Of a stretch of 64,000 bases of DNA, positions 18,058-25,376 are shown piece after piece. Below the pieces are notes generated by a model, which had not been told where the DNA came from, did no database searches, and was given only the letters and a program-made list of their open reading frames with translations. The translations under genes were made by a program, and so were the position numbers. Each line of letters starts with the position of its first letter. Position 1 is the first letter of the stretch. This DNA is from Ensifer adhaerens. Its GTDB lineage: Bacteria; Pseudomonadota; Alphaproteobacteria; Rhizobiales; Rhizobiaceae. The DNA lies in the NCBI RefSeq assembly GCF_020035535.1, contig NZ_CP083349.1:496001-560000 (forward strand), written 5' to 3'.

Positions 18058-18692
18058 CAGCGTGCTCCGTAGACGGCGTCATAGGCCTTGATGGTTGCGA
18101 CGGCGCGTTCGCGGACTTCGGCGGCGCTCATGCCGGGCTTGTAGAGGCTCGAGCCGAGACCGAAGCTGCGGATGCCGGCCTGGGCGTAGTCGCCGAAGTT
18201 CGCGTCTGAAACGCCGCCGACCGCAGCGATCTCAAGCTCTGGCGGCAGGATCGCGCGGATCGCGGTGATGCCCGATGGCCCGAGCACGCTTGCCGGGAAG
18301 AACTTGAGGCCGGTGGCGCCGGCTGCCGCGGCCGAAAGCGCCTCGGTCGGCGTGAGCACTCCGGGCATGGTGACCATGCCCTTCTGTGCTGCGAGCGAGA
18401 TGACCGCCGGTTCGACATTCGGGCTCACCATCAAGCGACCGCCGACATCGGCCAGTTGCTCCACCTGCGCCGTCGTCAGCACCGTGCCGGCGCCGATCAG
18501 GCATCCCTCGGGTGCCATCTTCACGGCGGTCTCGATCGAGCGGAACGGATCGGGAGAGTTCAGCGGGATCTCGATTGCAGTAAAGCCAGTCTCGATCAGC
18601 GCGCCGACGACGCCTTCGGTCTCCTCGGGCTTGAGGCCACGCAGGATCGCGACCAGCGGATATTTCATCGACGGAAAGGGAATGCGGGTCAT
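18057..18692 (-). CDS. dgoA: 2-dehydro-3-deoxy-6-phosphogalactonate aldolase
   Basis: A 211-residue class I aldolase of the KDPG/KDPGal family, cleaving 2-keto-3-deoxy-6-phosphogalactonate to pyruvate and glyceraldehyde 3-phosphate. Visible motifs are LVAILRGLKPEE (Arg), AIEIPLNSP (catalytic Glu near 40) and GLKFFPASVLGP (Schiff-base Lys near 127). The IPLNSP form is typical of DgoA rather than Eda. It lies between dgoK (15-base gap) and the lactonase gene, with ATGA overlap to the latter. Confidence 0.93.
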   Translation of the reverse strand: MTRIPFPSMKYPLVAILRGLKPEETEGVVGALIETGFTAIEIPLNSPDPFRSIETAVKMAPEGCLIGAGTVLTTAQVEQLADVGGRLMVSPNVEPAVISLAAQKGMVTMPGVLTPTEALSAAAAGATGLKFFPASVLGPSGITAIRAILPPELEIAAVGGVSDANFGDYAQAGIRSFGLGSSLYKPGMSAAEVRERAVATIKAYDAVYGAR

Positions 18693-18707
18693 GTGCTTGT
18701 CTTTCGT

Positions 18708-19625
18708 TCAGAGGGGCCAGATCGCCTGGGCGGCGGTCGAGAGGCCGGCGCGGACCGCCGTGTCGGCGTCGACGACCTGAAGCGGGCAATCGAGGCTTGC
18801 GAGCGCGGCTTGATAAAGCGTGCCGAGGGAACCGGAGGCGACGAGGCAGATGCTGTCGATCGTCTTGGCCGAAGCCAGCGCGCCGGCGATCTCAAGGCCG
18901 ATCAAGGTGCCCGAGAGCAACGCCTTGGCGTCGGTCGCACTGGCGCCGTGCAGCAATTGCCCGGCGCGCGCGCCGAAGAGCAGGCTGGTTCCCAAGGCGG
19001 GATTGGTGCGTGCCTCGGCCACTGCCGCCGCAAAGGCGGGATGTTCGCCGGAAAACGCATGTGCGTCCGCGATCGAGTGGCTGAGGATCGAATGCTTCGA
19101 GATCACGTCGAACAGTTCGCCGGTCATGAAGGTGGAGAAGCCACTGACGGCGCCGTCTTCGAGGCGAACCCACTTGCTGTGCGTTCCCGGCATGCAGACG
19201 AGGTGCCGGCCGCGACCGAGTTCGCCTGCTGCGCCGAGCAGTTGTGTTTCTTCGCCGCGCATCACGTCCGGGTGCCGCCGGTCGCGCTGTGCGAGACCCG
19301 GCAGGATGCGAATGTCACGGTCGAGGTCCGGGACGGCCACGGCATGGGAGGCGATGGCCGCGAGTGCCGCCGGGGTATCGAGATAACCGGCCTCGACCCA
19401 GCCTTGCTTGGCGCCGGCCATGCCACAGATGATCGCCGGCAGATGGCTGGGCGCGTCGACGGCGTCGAGGTGCTTTTCCAGGATCGTATGAAAACCGGTT
19501 TTGCTGGCGGTCGTCATGCCTTCGCCGCTGCGGCGTTCGGCAAGCACGGAGCCGTCCTCGCCGATGATCCACAGCCGAAAGCTCGTCGTTCCCCAGTCCA
19601 CTGCGGCATAATAGGCTGCCGTCAT
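18708..19625 (-). CDS. dgoK: 2-dehydro-3-deoxygalactonokinase
   Basis: A 305-residue sugar-acid kinase that phosphorylates 2-keto-3-deoxygalactonate with ATP. DWGTTSFRLWIIGEDG at the N-terminus is the phosphate-binding loop of the DgoK family, and CGMAGAKQGW and CMPGTHSKWV are further family motifs. The start at 19625 overlaps the stop of the dehydrogenase gene as ATGA. The frame extends to 19742 inside the upstream gene but those residues are not DgoK-like. The next gene, dgoA, is 15 bases away. Confidence 0.93.
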   Translation of the reverse strand: MTAAYYAAVDWGTTSFRLWIIGEDGSVLAERRSGEGMTTASKTGFHTILEKHLDAVDAPSHLPAIICGMAGAKQGWVEAGYLDTPAALAAIASHAVAVPDLDRDIRILPGLAQRDRRHPDVMRGEETQLLGAAGELGRGRHLVCMPGTHSKWVRLEDGAVSGFSTFMTGELFDVISKHSILSHSIADAHAFSGEHPAFAAAVAEARTNPALGTSLLFGARAGQLLHGASATDAKALLSGTLIGLEIAGALASAKTIDSICLVASGSLGTLYQAALASLDCPLQVVDADTAVRAGLSTAAQAIWPL

Positions 19626-20404
19626 CAAAGTGCGCCTCCATCGATGATCATTGTTTGCGCGGTCATGCCTGCGGAGCAGTCCGACGCGAGGTAAAGGCAG
19701 GGCCCGACGAGATCGTCGGCAGTCAGGCTGCGTTTCAGGCACTGCCTTTCCTGCATCTTGGCGATTGCATCGTCGCTGAGCCAGAGCCGTTTCTGCCGTT
19801 CGGTGACGATCATGCCGGGCAGGATCGCGTTGACGCGGATATTGTCGGGACCGAGCCTACCGGCGAGCGACTTGGTCAGGCCGACGATGCCGGCCTTCGC
19901 CGTGGCATAGGCCGGTATCTCGCCCATATTCAGCAGGAAGGCGATCGAGGAGAAATTGATAATCGAGCCGCTGCCCGCTTGCCGCATGTGCGGCGCGACC
20001 GCCTGGCTCATGAAGAACAGGTGTCTGAGATTGACTGCCTGGCTCTCGTCCCAGGTTTCTTCGCTCACGACCTCCAATGCCTGGCGATCGTCGCGCGCCG
20101 CATTGTTGACAAGCACATGGATCGCACCGAGCGCTGCGGCCGCCGTTTCCGCAGCGTTCCGCACCACGTCGATGTCGCGCAGGTCGCCGGGAATGAAATG
20201 CGGCTTGTAGCCGGTTTGATCGTCAAGCCGCTCGCAGAGATCGGCGCCCGCCCGCTCGTCGATATCGACGAAGGCGACCCGCGCGCCCTGGCGCACGAAG
20301 CCTTCGACCAGGGCGGCGCCGATCCCCGAGCCGCCGCCTGTAATCAGCACGCCGCGGCCGGTGAGATCGTGAAATTGTACCTTGGGCGCCGGCATGTCCC
20401 GCAT
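19625..20404 (-). CDS. SDR-family sugar dehydrogenase (probable galactose 1-dehydrogenase)
   Basis: A 259-residue classical short-chain dehydrogenase. Visible motifs are TGGGSGIG (nucleotide binding), NNAARDD, Ser in NFSSIAF and the catalytic pair YATAK. As first gene of an operon with dgoK, dgoA, a lactonase and a dehydratase, it most likely oxidises galactose (perhaps also arabinose) to the lactone with NAD(P)+. Rhizobial galactose dehydrogenases of this family are known. Start uncertain: MRD at 20404 has GAGGG too close, while MPAPKVQ at 20395 has GAGGG at about 10 bases. Confidence 0.85.
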   Translation of the reverse strand: MRDMPAPKVQFHDLTGRGVLITGGGSGIGAALVEGFVRQGARVAFVDIDERAGADLCERLDDQTGYKPHFIPGDLRDIDVVRNAAETAAAALGAIHVLVNNAARDDRQALEVVSEETWDESQAVNLRHLFFMSQAVAPHMRQAGSGSIINFSSIAFLLNMGEIPAYATAKAGIVGLTKSLAGRLGPDNIRVNAILPGMIVTERQKRLWLSDDAIAKMQERQCLKRSLTADDLVGPCLYLASDCSAGMTAQTMIIDGGAL

Positions 20405-20436
20405 TCCCTCGTGAAAGCCGTTTCAGGATGTAATTT

Positions 20437-20453
20437 GTTCCATTATTTGGAAC
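20437..20453. promoter_or_regulatory. Probable IclR-family operator in the dgo/iclR divergent promoter
   Basis: GTTCCA-TTATT-TGGAAC is a perfect 6+6 dyad with a 5-base spacer, 33 bases from the dehydrogenase start and 94 bases from the regulator start. A further half-site TGTGGAATTAT follows at about 20466. The shape and A/T centre fit operators of IclR-family regulators. I infer that the adjacent IclR protein binds here and controls both directions. Confidence 0.6.
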
Positions 20454-20546
20454 TTGATTTTAATATGTGGAATTATCGGGTCGAAGCGGCTATCTTGTCA
20501 AGATCAGGCGCGACGGCGAAAGCCACTTGAAGACAAGCGAACGGCG

Positions 20547-21362
20547 ATGACGAGCGAGATGATAGCGACGGACGAGGGGCGCGGCGAGGCCGGCACGGGC
20601 ACGCTCGGCAAGGCAATCGCCGTGTTGGAAGCCGTGGTCACCGCAGATGGACCGCAGCGCTTTACAGATATTCTTGCCCGGTCCGGTCAACCGCGGGGCA
20701 CGTTGCATCGCCTGCTTAGCCACCTTGTCGAAGAGGGCTTGTTGATCCAGCGTCGCGATCTTTCCTACGAGCCCGGCCTTCGGCTGCTGACGCTTGCCTA
20801 TCGCTCCTGGTCTGCCAATCGCTTTCGTGACGTTGCCGAACCGCACCTGCAGCGTCTGCACGAATTGACCGGTGAGACCGTGCATCTCGGTATCCTGCGC
20901 GAAACGGAGATCGTCTATGTCGACAAGGTCGAGAGCCGCCAGACGGTGCGCATGAGCTCGCAGATCGGCAAGGCGTCGCCGGCCTATTGCACCGGCATCG
21001 GCAAGGCGGCGTTATCGCTGCTTGCGCCGCCGGAGCTGGAGCATGTGCTGGCCAGAACCGCGTTTCACCCTTTCACCCGGCACACGCATCGTTCGGCGGC
21101 GACCCTGCGCGCGGAAGTCGAAGAGATCAGTCGCGATGGTCATGCCTTCGATCGCGAAGAGCATGAAGCGGAAATCCGTTGCGTGGCTGCACCCATTGCT
21201 ATCCCCGGTAGCGAGCTTGCGGCCGGAATCTCGGTGACGGGGCCGGCCTACAGGGTCAGCATGGAGCAATTGGTGGCCTGGGCAGCGCCTGTGCGTGAGG
21301 CGGCTCGGGCGATCGCCGAGGAGGCCGCGATCCGGCTCGGCCCCGGGCGCGGTGGACCTTGA
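20547..21362 (+). CDS. IclR-family transcriptional regulator of the galactose-type operon
   Basis: A 271-residue regulator with an N-terminal winged helix-turn-helix (about 20-80: LGKAIAVLEAV...RFTDILARSGQPRGTLHRLL) and a C-terminal IclR effector domain (about 95-260), including SPAYCTGIGKAALS and the EAEIRCVAAPI loop. It is transcribed away from the sugar-catabolic operon, with a palindrome between, so it is the obvious pathway regulator and may sense a pathway keto-acid or galactonate. I start at ATG 20547. The upstream frame to 20454 runs through the operator region. Confidence 0.88.
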   Translation: MTSEMIATDEGRGEAGTGTLGKAIAVLEAVVTADGPQRFTDILARSGQPRGTLHRLLSHLVEEGLLIQRRDLSYEPGLRLLTLAYRSWSANRFRDVAEPHLQRLHELTGETVHLGILRETEIVYVDKVESRQTVRMSSQIGKASPAYCTGIGKAALSLLAPPELEHVLARTAFHPFTRHTHRSAATLRAEVEEISRDGHAFDREEHEAEIRCVAAPIAIPGSELAAGISVTGPAYRVSMEQLVAWAAPVREAARAIAEEAAIRLGPGRGGP

Positions 21363-21557
21363 ATTCACTTTACGGTAAATTAGAAACATCGACTGGACGT
21401 GACGCGTCAAGCTCGATAGTTTTTAATATATCAGACTCAGGTTCGTGGATGGTCTTAGTCTGGTTTGGTTTTGGTATTTGCAGAATTTTTGGCGTAATCT
21501 TCATGCGGCGTCAGCGGCCGGCCCTTCTGCGGTGCCGGATGTGGAGAAGGGCGGAAG

Positions 21558-22298
21558 ATGATCGATTTCAGTGCGAATTTGTCGTCGTTGAAGCTTCCTG
21601 ATGGGCGGAGCATCAGGGGGCCGATCTGTTGCGAAGAAGACTTTCGGCGAGTAATCGCCCAGGTGGCGGATGCTTACGGTTTCCGCGGCTTTCTGGTGCT
21701 TGCTGTTCCGGACACGGGTTGCAATAGCCTGTCGGCCAACGCGCTCGTGACCAATTACCCGACCGCGTTCCTGCAGGGGTATGACAGCGCCGGCCTGATC
21801 AATGGCAGTCCGGTGATCCAGCGCCTGCGCCGCAGCACCATTCCCTTCACCTATGACGCGCATCAGCTGGCGCGTCGCCGGTCGGATGGCAAGGGCGATG
21901 CGGCCATTTGCGTCTTTGAGCAGGCAAACATGCCGCGCGGCCTCTATCTGCCGGTGCATGATGCAAGCGGTCACCGCGCAGCCATCGCCTTTGGTGGCGA
22001 TCGCCCGGTCGTCTCCAACGACGAGCTGCAGGAGCTCAATCTGTGGGCCGGGCTGCTTTATAGCAAGTACATGGAAGTCCGCGAGCGTGACCGGCGTGGG
22101 GCGGGCAGCCTTTCGCGCCGCGAGGTGGAGTGCCTGCGTTGGGCGGCTGCCGGTAAGACCACCAGCGAGATGGCGAAAATCCTCACGTTGTCCGAATATA
22201 CGGTCAACCACTACCTCAACCGCGCGACACGCAAGCTGGACTCTGTCAATCGGGTTCAGACGGTCGCCAAGGCCGTGCGTGCCGGTCTCATCAATTGA
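21558..22298 (+). CDS. LuxR-family solo regulator with altered autoinducer pocket
   Basis: A 246-residue protein with an N-terminal autoinducer-binding-like domain (about 25-165) and a C-terminal GerE/LuxR helix-turn-helix (about 182-246, LSRREVECLRWAAAGKTTSEMA). Aligned with TraR/LuxR, the Tyr of the pocket is kept (Y75), but Trp57 is Phe (F71), Asp70 is Ser (S84, in NGSPV) and Trp85 is Tyr (Y99). Asp70 binds the amide of acyl-homoserine lactones, so classic AHL binding is doubtful. No luxI gene is in the window. A paralogue follows after 143 bases. Confidence 0.85.
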   Translation: MIDFSANLSSLKLPDGRSIRGPICCEEDFRRVIAQVADAYGFRGFLVLAVPDTGCNSLSANALVTNYPTAFLQGYDSAGLINGSPVIQRLRRSTIPFTYDAHQLARRRSDGKGDAAICVFEQANMPRGLYLPVHDASGHRAAIAFGGDRPVVSNDELQELNLWAGLLYSKYMEVRERDRRGAGSLSRREVECLRWAAAGKTTSEMAKILTLSEYTVNHYLNRATRKLDSVNRVQTVAKAVRAGLIN

Positions 22299-22441
22299 TG
22301 ACCGGTGCCGGCCGCGCCTGAAGAGGGCAGCCCTGCCTGTGCTTCGCGATGGAAATACACAGACTTTTGGGCCGAGTGGGCCGGGAATCTCGATCATCTG
22401 TTGGCATTGGCAGGCCGCTCGGTCTATTTGATACTTAATGA

Positions 22442-23215
22442 ATGCCATGGAACGCGCGAATGCAGGATACGATGACGGCCGGGATGACTGACGCAGATCT
22501 GCCCCGGGGCGGCGATTTCGCGTCCGAAATCGCAAAGCTTGAGACCCAGTTCGATATCATCCGCTATATGCGGCGGATTACGCAGGTCTTCGGTTTCAAG
22601 ACCTTTCTGATCTGCTCGATCCCTTCGATCGACGTGGAGCGTCTGGCCGCGAGCACCGTCATCTCCAACATGCCGGCCGAACTGCTGAACAAGTATGACA
22701 GCCTTTCGATGCTGCGCTTCAGCACCGGTGTGCGCCGCCTGCGCGAGACGACGACACCGTTCCAGGTAACGCTCGAAGCCTGGGAAGATGAGGGCGGCAA
22801 GCCGGATACGGCCGCAGAATACATCGCGATGCTGCGCGAAAACGGCATCTTCCAGGCAAGCTACTTCCCCGTTCATGATGCCGAGGGCGGCCGCGGCGCG
22901 GTCATCCTCATGGGCCCGCTGGTCGAGTTGCCGATGACGGTGACCATGGAACTGCAGATGATTGCAATCCATGTCTACAATCGTCTCGCCGAAATCGGTT
23001 CGGTATGGAAGAGCAGTGGCGCAACGCTTTCGGAGCGCGAGATCCAGTGCCTGAGCTGGACGGCGGCCGGAAAGACCAGTGCCGAAATCGCCGGCATCCT
23101 CGGGCTCTCCGAACACACGGTCAATCACTACCTAAACCACGTGACCAAGAAGCTCGACGCCGTGAACCGCACGCAGGCGGTCGTAAAGGCGATGAAGAAG
23201 GGCTACATCAGTTAG
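22442..23215 (+). CDS. Second LuxR-family solo regulator, further diverged pocket
   Basis: 257 residues or slightly fewer. It has the same architecture as its neighbour: a ligand-binding-like domain (about 35-175) and a LuxR helix-turn-helix (about 193-257, LSEREIQCLSWTAAGKTSAEIA). The DNA-binding halves are very similar, and the ligand halves differ more. Pocket positions read Leu (W57), Tyr (Y61), Ser-Thr for the Asp70-Pro71 pair, and Val (W85), so an AHL ligand is unlikely. Met codons at 22442, 22460, 22472 and 22484 are all possible starts and no ribosome-binding site decides. The pair looks like a tandem duplication. Confidence 0.82.
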   Translation: MPWNARMQDTMTAGMTDADLPRGGDFASEIAKLETQFDIIRYMRRITQVFGFKTFLICSIPSIDVERLAASTVISNMPAELLNKYDSLSMLRFSTGVRRLRETTTPFQVTLEAWEDEGGKPDTAAEYIAMLRENGIFQASYFPVHDAEGGRGAVILMGPLVELPMTVTMELQMIAIHVYNRLAEIGSVWKSSGATLSEREIQCLSWTAAGKTSAEIAGILGLSEHTVNHYLNHVTKKLDAVNRTQAVVKAMKKGYIS

Positions 23216-23468
23216 CCCTCACGGCCTCGAAGGGCCGTAACCTCCTTCCTGCACGCGCCTCTGTCTGCGCTGTGATTGCGAAGCCTGTCGCGCTAGTCGC
23301 GCCCGCGCTCCCTCCGGACCGAAATCGCCACTGCCGAGCCGATTTGCTCCATGATTGGACGATTTGCAGACGGCTGCTCAGAAACTGGGCAGATGCTCCC
23401 GTGCAATTCTACACCCAGAAATCGACTATCAGGTTGAAAATAATTGATATTCTGACAGAACTTGAATC

Positions 23469-23485
23469 TGGCACGCATCCTGCAT
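23469..23485 (+). promoter_or_regulatory. Sigma54-type promoter
   Basis: TGGCACGCATCCTGCAT has GG and GC exactly 10 bases apart and matches TGGCAC-N5-TTGCA/T with one mismatch (C for the first T of TTGC). It would start transcription near 23495. No gene begins nearby on the plus strand until mrp at 23688, but a long terminator-like hairpin ends at about 23617. This suggests an RpoN-driven short transcript. Confidence 0.5.
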
Positions 23486-23494
23486 TTCAAGTGA

Positions 23495-23617
23495 CATGTC
23501 CAGAGGGGACTAAAATAAGGACAGCGCCCACGAAGGTCGCGACCAAAAGGGCCACTGCCCGCTTCACGGTGATCCCGGATGTACGGACACCGAAGCGGGT
23601 GGTGGCCCTTCCTTTTT
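23495..23617 (+). ncRNA. Candidate small RNA ending in a long terminator hairpin
   Basis: The predicted transcript of about 120 nt begins 12 bases after the sigma54-like -12 element. It contains a small 5' hairpin GTCC-AGAGG-GGAC and ends in a 19-bp stem (23547-23565 with 23592-23610, two G-U pairs) whose 26-base loop can extend by GGTG/CACC. CCTTTTT follows. It lies in the 472-base gap between the second luxR gene (stop 332 bases upstream) and mrp. A distant terminator for luxR is the alternative. No open frame with a ribosome-binding site is present. Confidence 0.5.
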
Positions 23618-23687
23618 CCGATATGTCGCATTGGCGAAGCGCCCCGCCTCGACTATCTAAGGGATAACAAAAGAATGAGAGGGCGCG

Positions 23688-24851
23688 ATGCCGGAAGTCA
23701 CGAAAGAAGTGGTCCTTGAGAAGCTGCGTACGGTGCGTGGCCCGGGCATGGAAGGCAACATCGTCGATCTCGGGCTTGTGTCTGATGTCTTCATCTCCGA
23801 TGGCAAGGCGTATTTCTCGATTACGGTGCCGGCGGACCGCGCCAAGGAGCTGGAACCGATGCGGGCCGCAGCCGAGCGCGTCGTGCGGGATATCCCGGGC
23901 ATCACGGCCGCCATGGTTGCGCTGACCGCCGACCGCAAAGCGGCGCCTGCAGGCGCCCCGGTGCAACGTCCACAGCCGTCAGCAGCGCCGCATGCCGGCC
24001 ATTCCCATGCGCCGCGTCCCGCCGGTGGACCGCCCGCCAAGGCCGGGATTCCGGGTGTCGGCGCCATCATCGCCGTCGCTTCCGGCAAGGGCGGCGTTGG
24101 CAAGTCAACGACCTCGGTCAATCTGGCGCTTGCGCTGAAGGCCAACGGCCTGAAGGTCGGCCTGCTCGATGCCGATATTTACGGCCCCTCGATGCCGCGC
24201 CTTCTGAAGATTTCCGGACGGCCGCAACAGATCGAAGGGCGCCTCATCCGCCCGATGGAAAATTACGGCCTCAAGGTCATGTCCATGGGCTTCCTCGTCG
24301 ATGAGGAAGTGGCGATGATCTGGCGCGGACCGATGATCCAGTCGGCCCTGCTGCAGATGCTGCGCGAAGTCGCCTGGGGCGATCTCGATGTTCTGGTCGT
24401 CGATATGCCGCCCGGCACCGGCGACGCCCAGCTCACCATGGCCCAGCAAGTGCCGCTTGCCGGCGCCGTCATCGTCTCAACGCCGCAGGATCTGGCGCTG
24501 ATCGATGCCCGCAAGGGCCTTGCCATGTTCCGCAAGGTGGAGGTCCCGGTTCTCGGTATTGTCGAGAACATGAGCTACTTCATCGCGCCCGACACCGGCA
24601 AACGCTACGATATCTTCGGCCACGGCGGTGCCCGCAAGGAGGCTGAGCGCATTGGTGTTCCGTTCCTCGGCGAAGTGCCGCTGACCATGGGCATTCGCGA
24701 GACGTCGGACGCCGGCACGCCGCTGGTTGCATCCGACCCGACCGGCGAGGTCGCGCGTGTCTATCGCGATATCGCGACAAAGGTCTGGGAGCAGGTATCG
24801 GCCACGCAGCAGGACAAGAGCCGCGCCGCGCCGACCATCGTCTTCGAATGA
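23688..24851 (+). CDS. mrp: Mrp/ApbC-type P-loop ATPase, iron-sulfur cluster carrier
   Basis: A 387-residue protein. An N-terminal MIP18/DUF59 domain (about 5-80) is joined by an Ala/Pro/His-rich linker to a ParA/MinD-type ATPase with deviant Walker A ASGKGGVGKSTTS (about 130-142) and DMPPGTGDAQL. The protein is thought to carry Fe-S clusters to apoproteins. The ENMSYF motif is followed by IAPDTG rather than the CPxC cysteine pair of enterobacterial Mrp, so cluster binding must differ. AGAGGG precedes the ATG. Confidence 0.92.
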   Translation: MPEVTKEVVLEKLRTVRGPGMEGNIVDLGLVSDVFISDGKAYFSITVPADRAKELEPMRAAAERVVRDIPGITAAMVALTADRKAAPAGAPVQRPQPSAAPHAGHSHAPRPAGGPPAKAGIPGVGAIIAVASGKGGVGKSTTSVNLALALKANGLKVGLLDADIYGPSMPRLLKISGRPQQIEGRLIRPMENYGLKVMSMGFLVDEEVAMIWRGPMIQSALLQMLREVAWGDLDVLVVDMPPGTGDAQLTMAQQVPLAGAVIVSTPQDLALIDARKGLAMFRKVEVPVLGIVENMSYFIAPDTGKRYDIFGHGGARKEAERIGVPFLGEVPLTMGIRETSDAGTPLVASDPTGEVARVYRDIATKVWEQVSATQQDKSRAAPTIVFE

Positions 24852-24898
24852 TGGTCTCCGGGGCGTAATTCTCCCCGAGCGGGACGTGCGGCAAATCA

Positions 24899-24997
24899 AG
24901 GTGCTACGGCGAATTTGCGCGTCTGGCATGACGCGACGCGGGGGCACCGAATCGTTTTGCCCTTGATTCGATTTTGCTTTAAGCAAACATGCGGTAG
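24899..24997 (+). repeat. Degenerate rhizobial intergenic mosaic repeat, copy 1
   Basis: GGTGCTACGGCG...TTGCGCGTC-TGGCAT-GACGCG...GGGGCACC is an imperfect hairpin followed by CTTGATTCGATTTTGCTTTAAG and AAACATGCGGTAG. The same two modules (a CTACAGCG/GCGCGTCT hairpin and a CATGTTT...TTTAAGG...AAACATGC hairpin) occur better preserved at 62233-62333. I recognise them as a RIME-like rhizobial intergenic element. The repeat assignment rests on these two copies and memory of the family. Confidence 0.5.
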
Positions 24998-25376
24998 GGT
25001 GGAGCCGGCATGGCGGCACTCGCCCGCGTGCCGGATTGCAAGGGGGCATTGATTTTGCGTTTGCGTTGCGCCATATGCCTTGCCGCACTTGCGAAGGCGC
25101 CCAACTTGACGCCCTCTCGCCGGAGATTTTGGCCTCCCGCGATGACTGAGTTGAAGACTTTGTCCTGACTGGCGGAACGTTCGATCCGATGGATCTCTAT
25201 TGTGGGTATTTTGTGGCGCACGACCTTTCGCCTTCGCTGTTTGGCACACGGCATAGTTCCTTAAGTCGCGATCGATTTAGGGGCAAAATTGTGCAGCAAC
25301 TTCACGTGTCACAGCGGCCATTGCGCGACTTGGCAGACGCACAGCGCTGCAAGCTTCGTTTGACGAGGACGGTCGC
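24998..25376. other. Intergenic region upstream of corA
   Basis: These 379 bases follow the repeat and lead into corA. I find no recognisable gene. The open frames here have poor composition and no ribosome-binding sites. It may hold the corA promoter and leader, but no clear -35/-10 pair or metal-riboswitch-like structure stands out to me. Confidence 0.35.

Noticed and set aside
23547..23610. Long inverted repeat as a transposon end or CRISPR-like unit
   Set aside because: It is single, lies in one intergenic gap, and is followed by a T-run, so an RNA hairpin explains it better.
23495..23617. Identity with the known rhizobial sRNA MmgR
   Set aside because: MmgR is known as a 77-nt RNA with sigma70-type promoter elements and a TTGTGCA box, which I do not see here.
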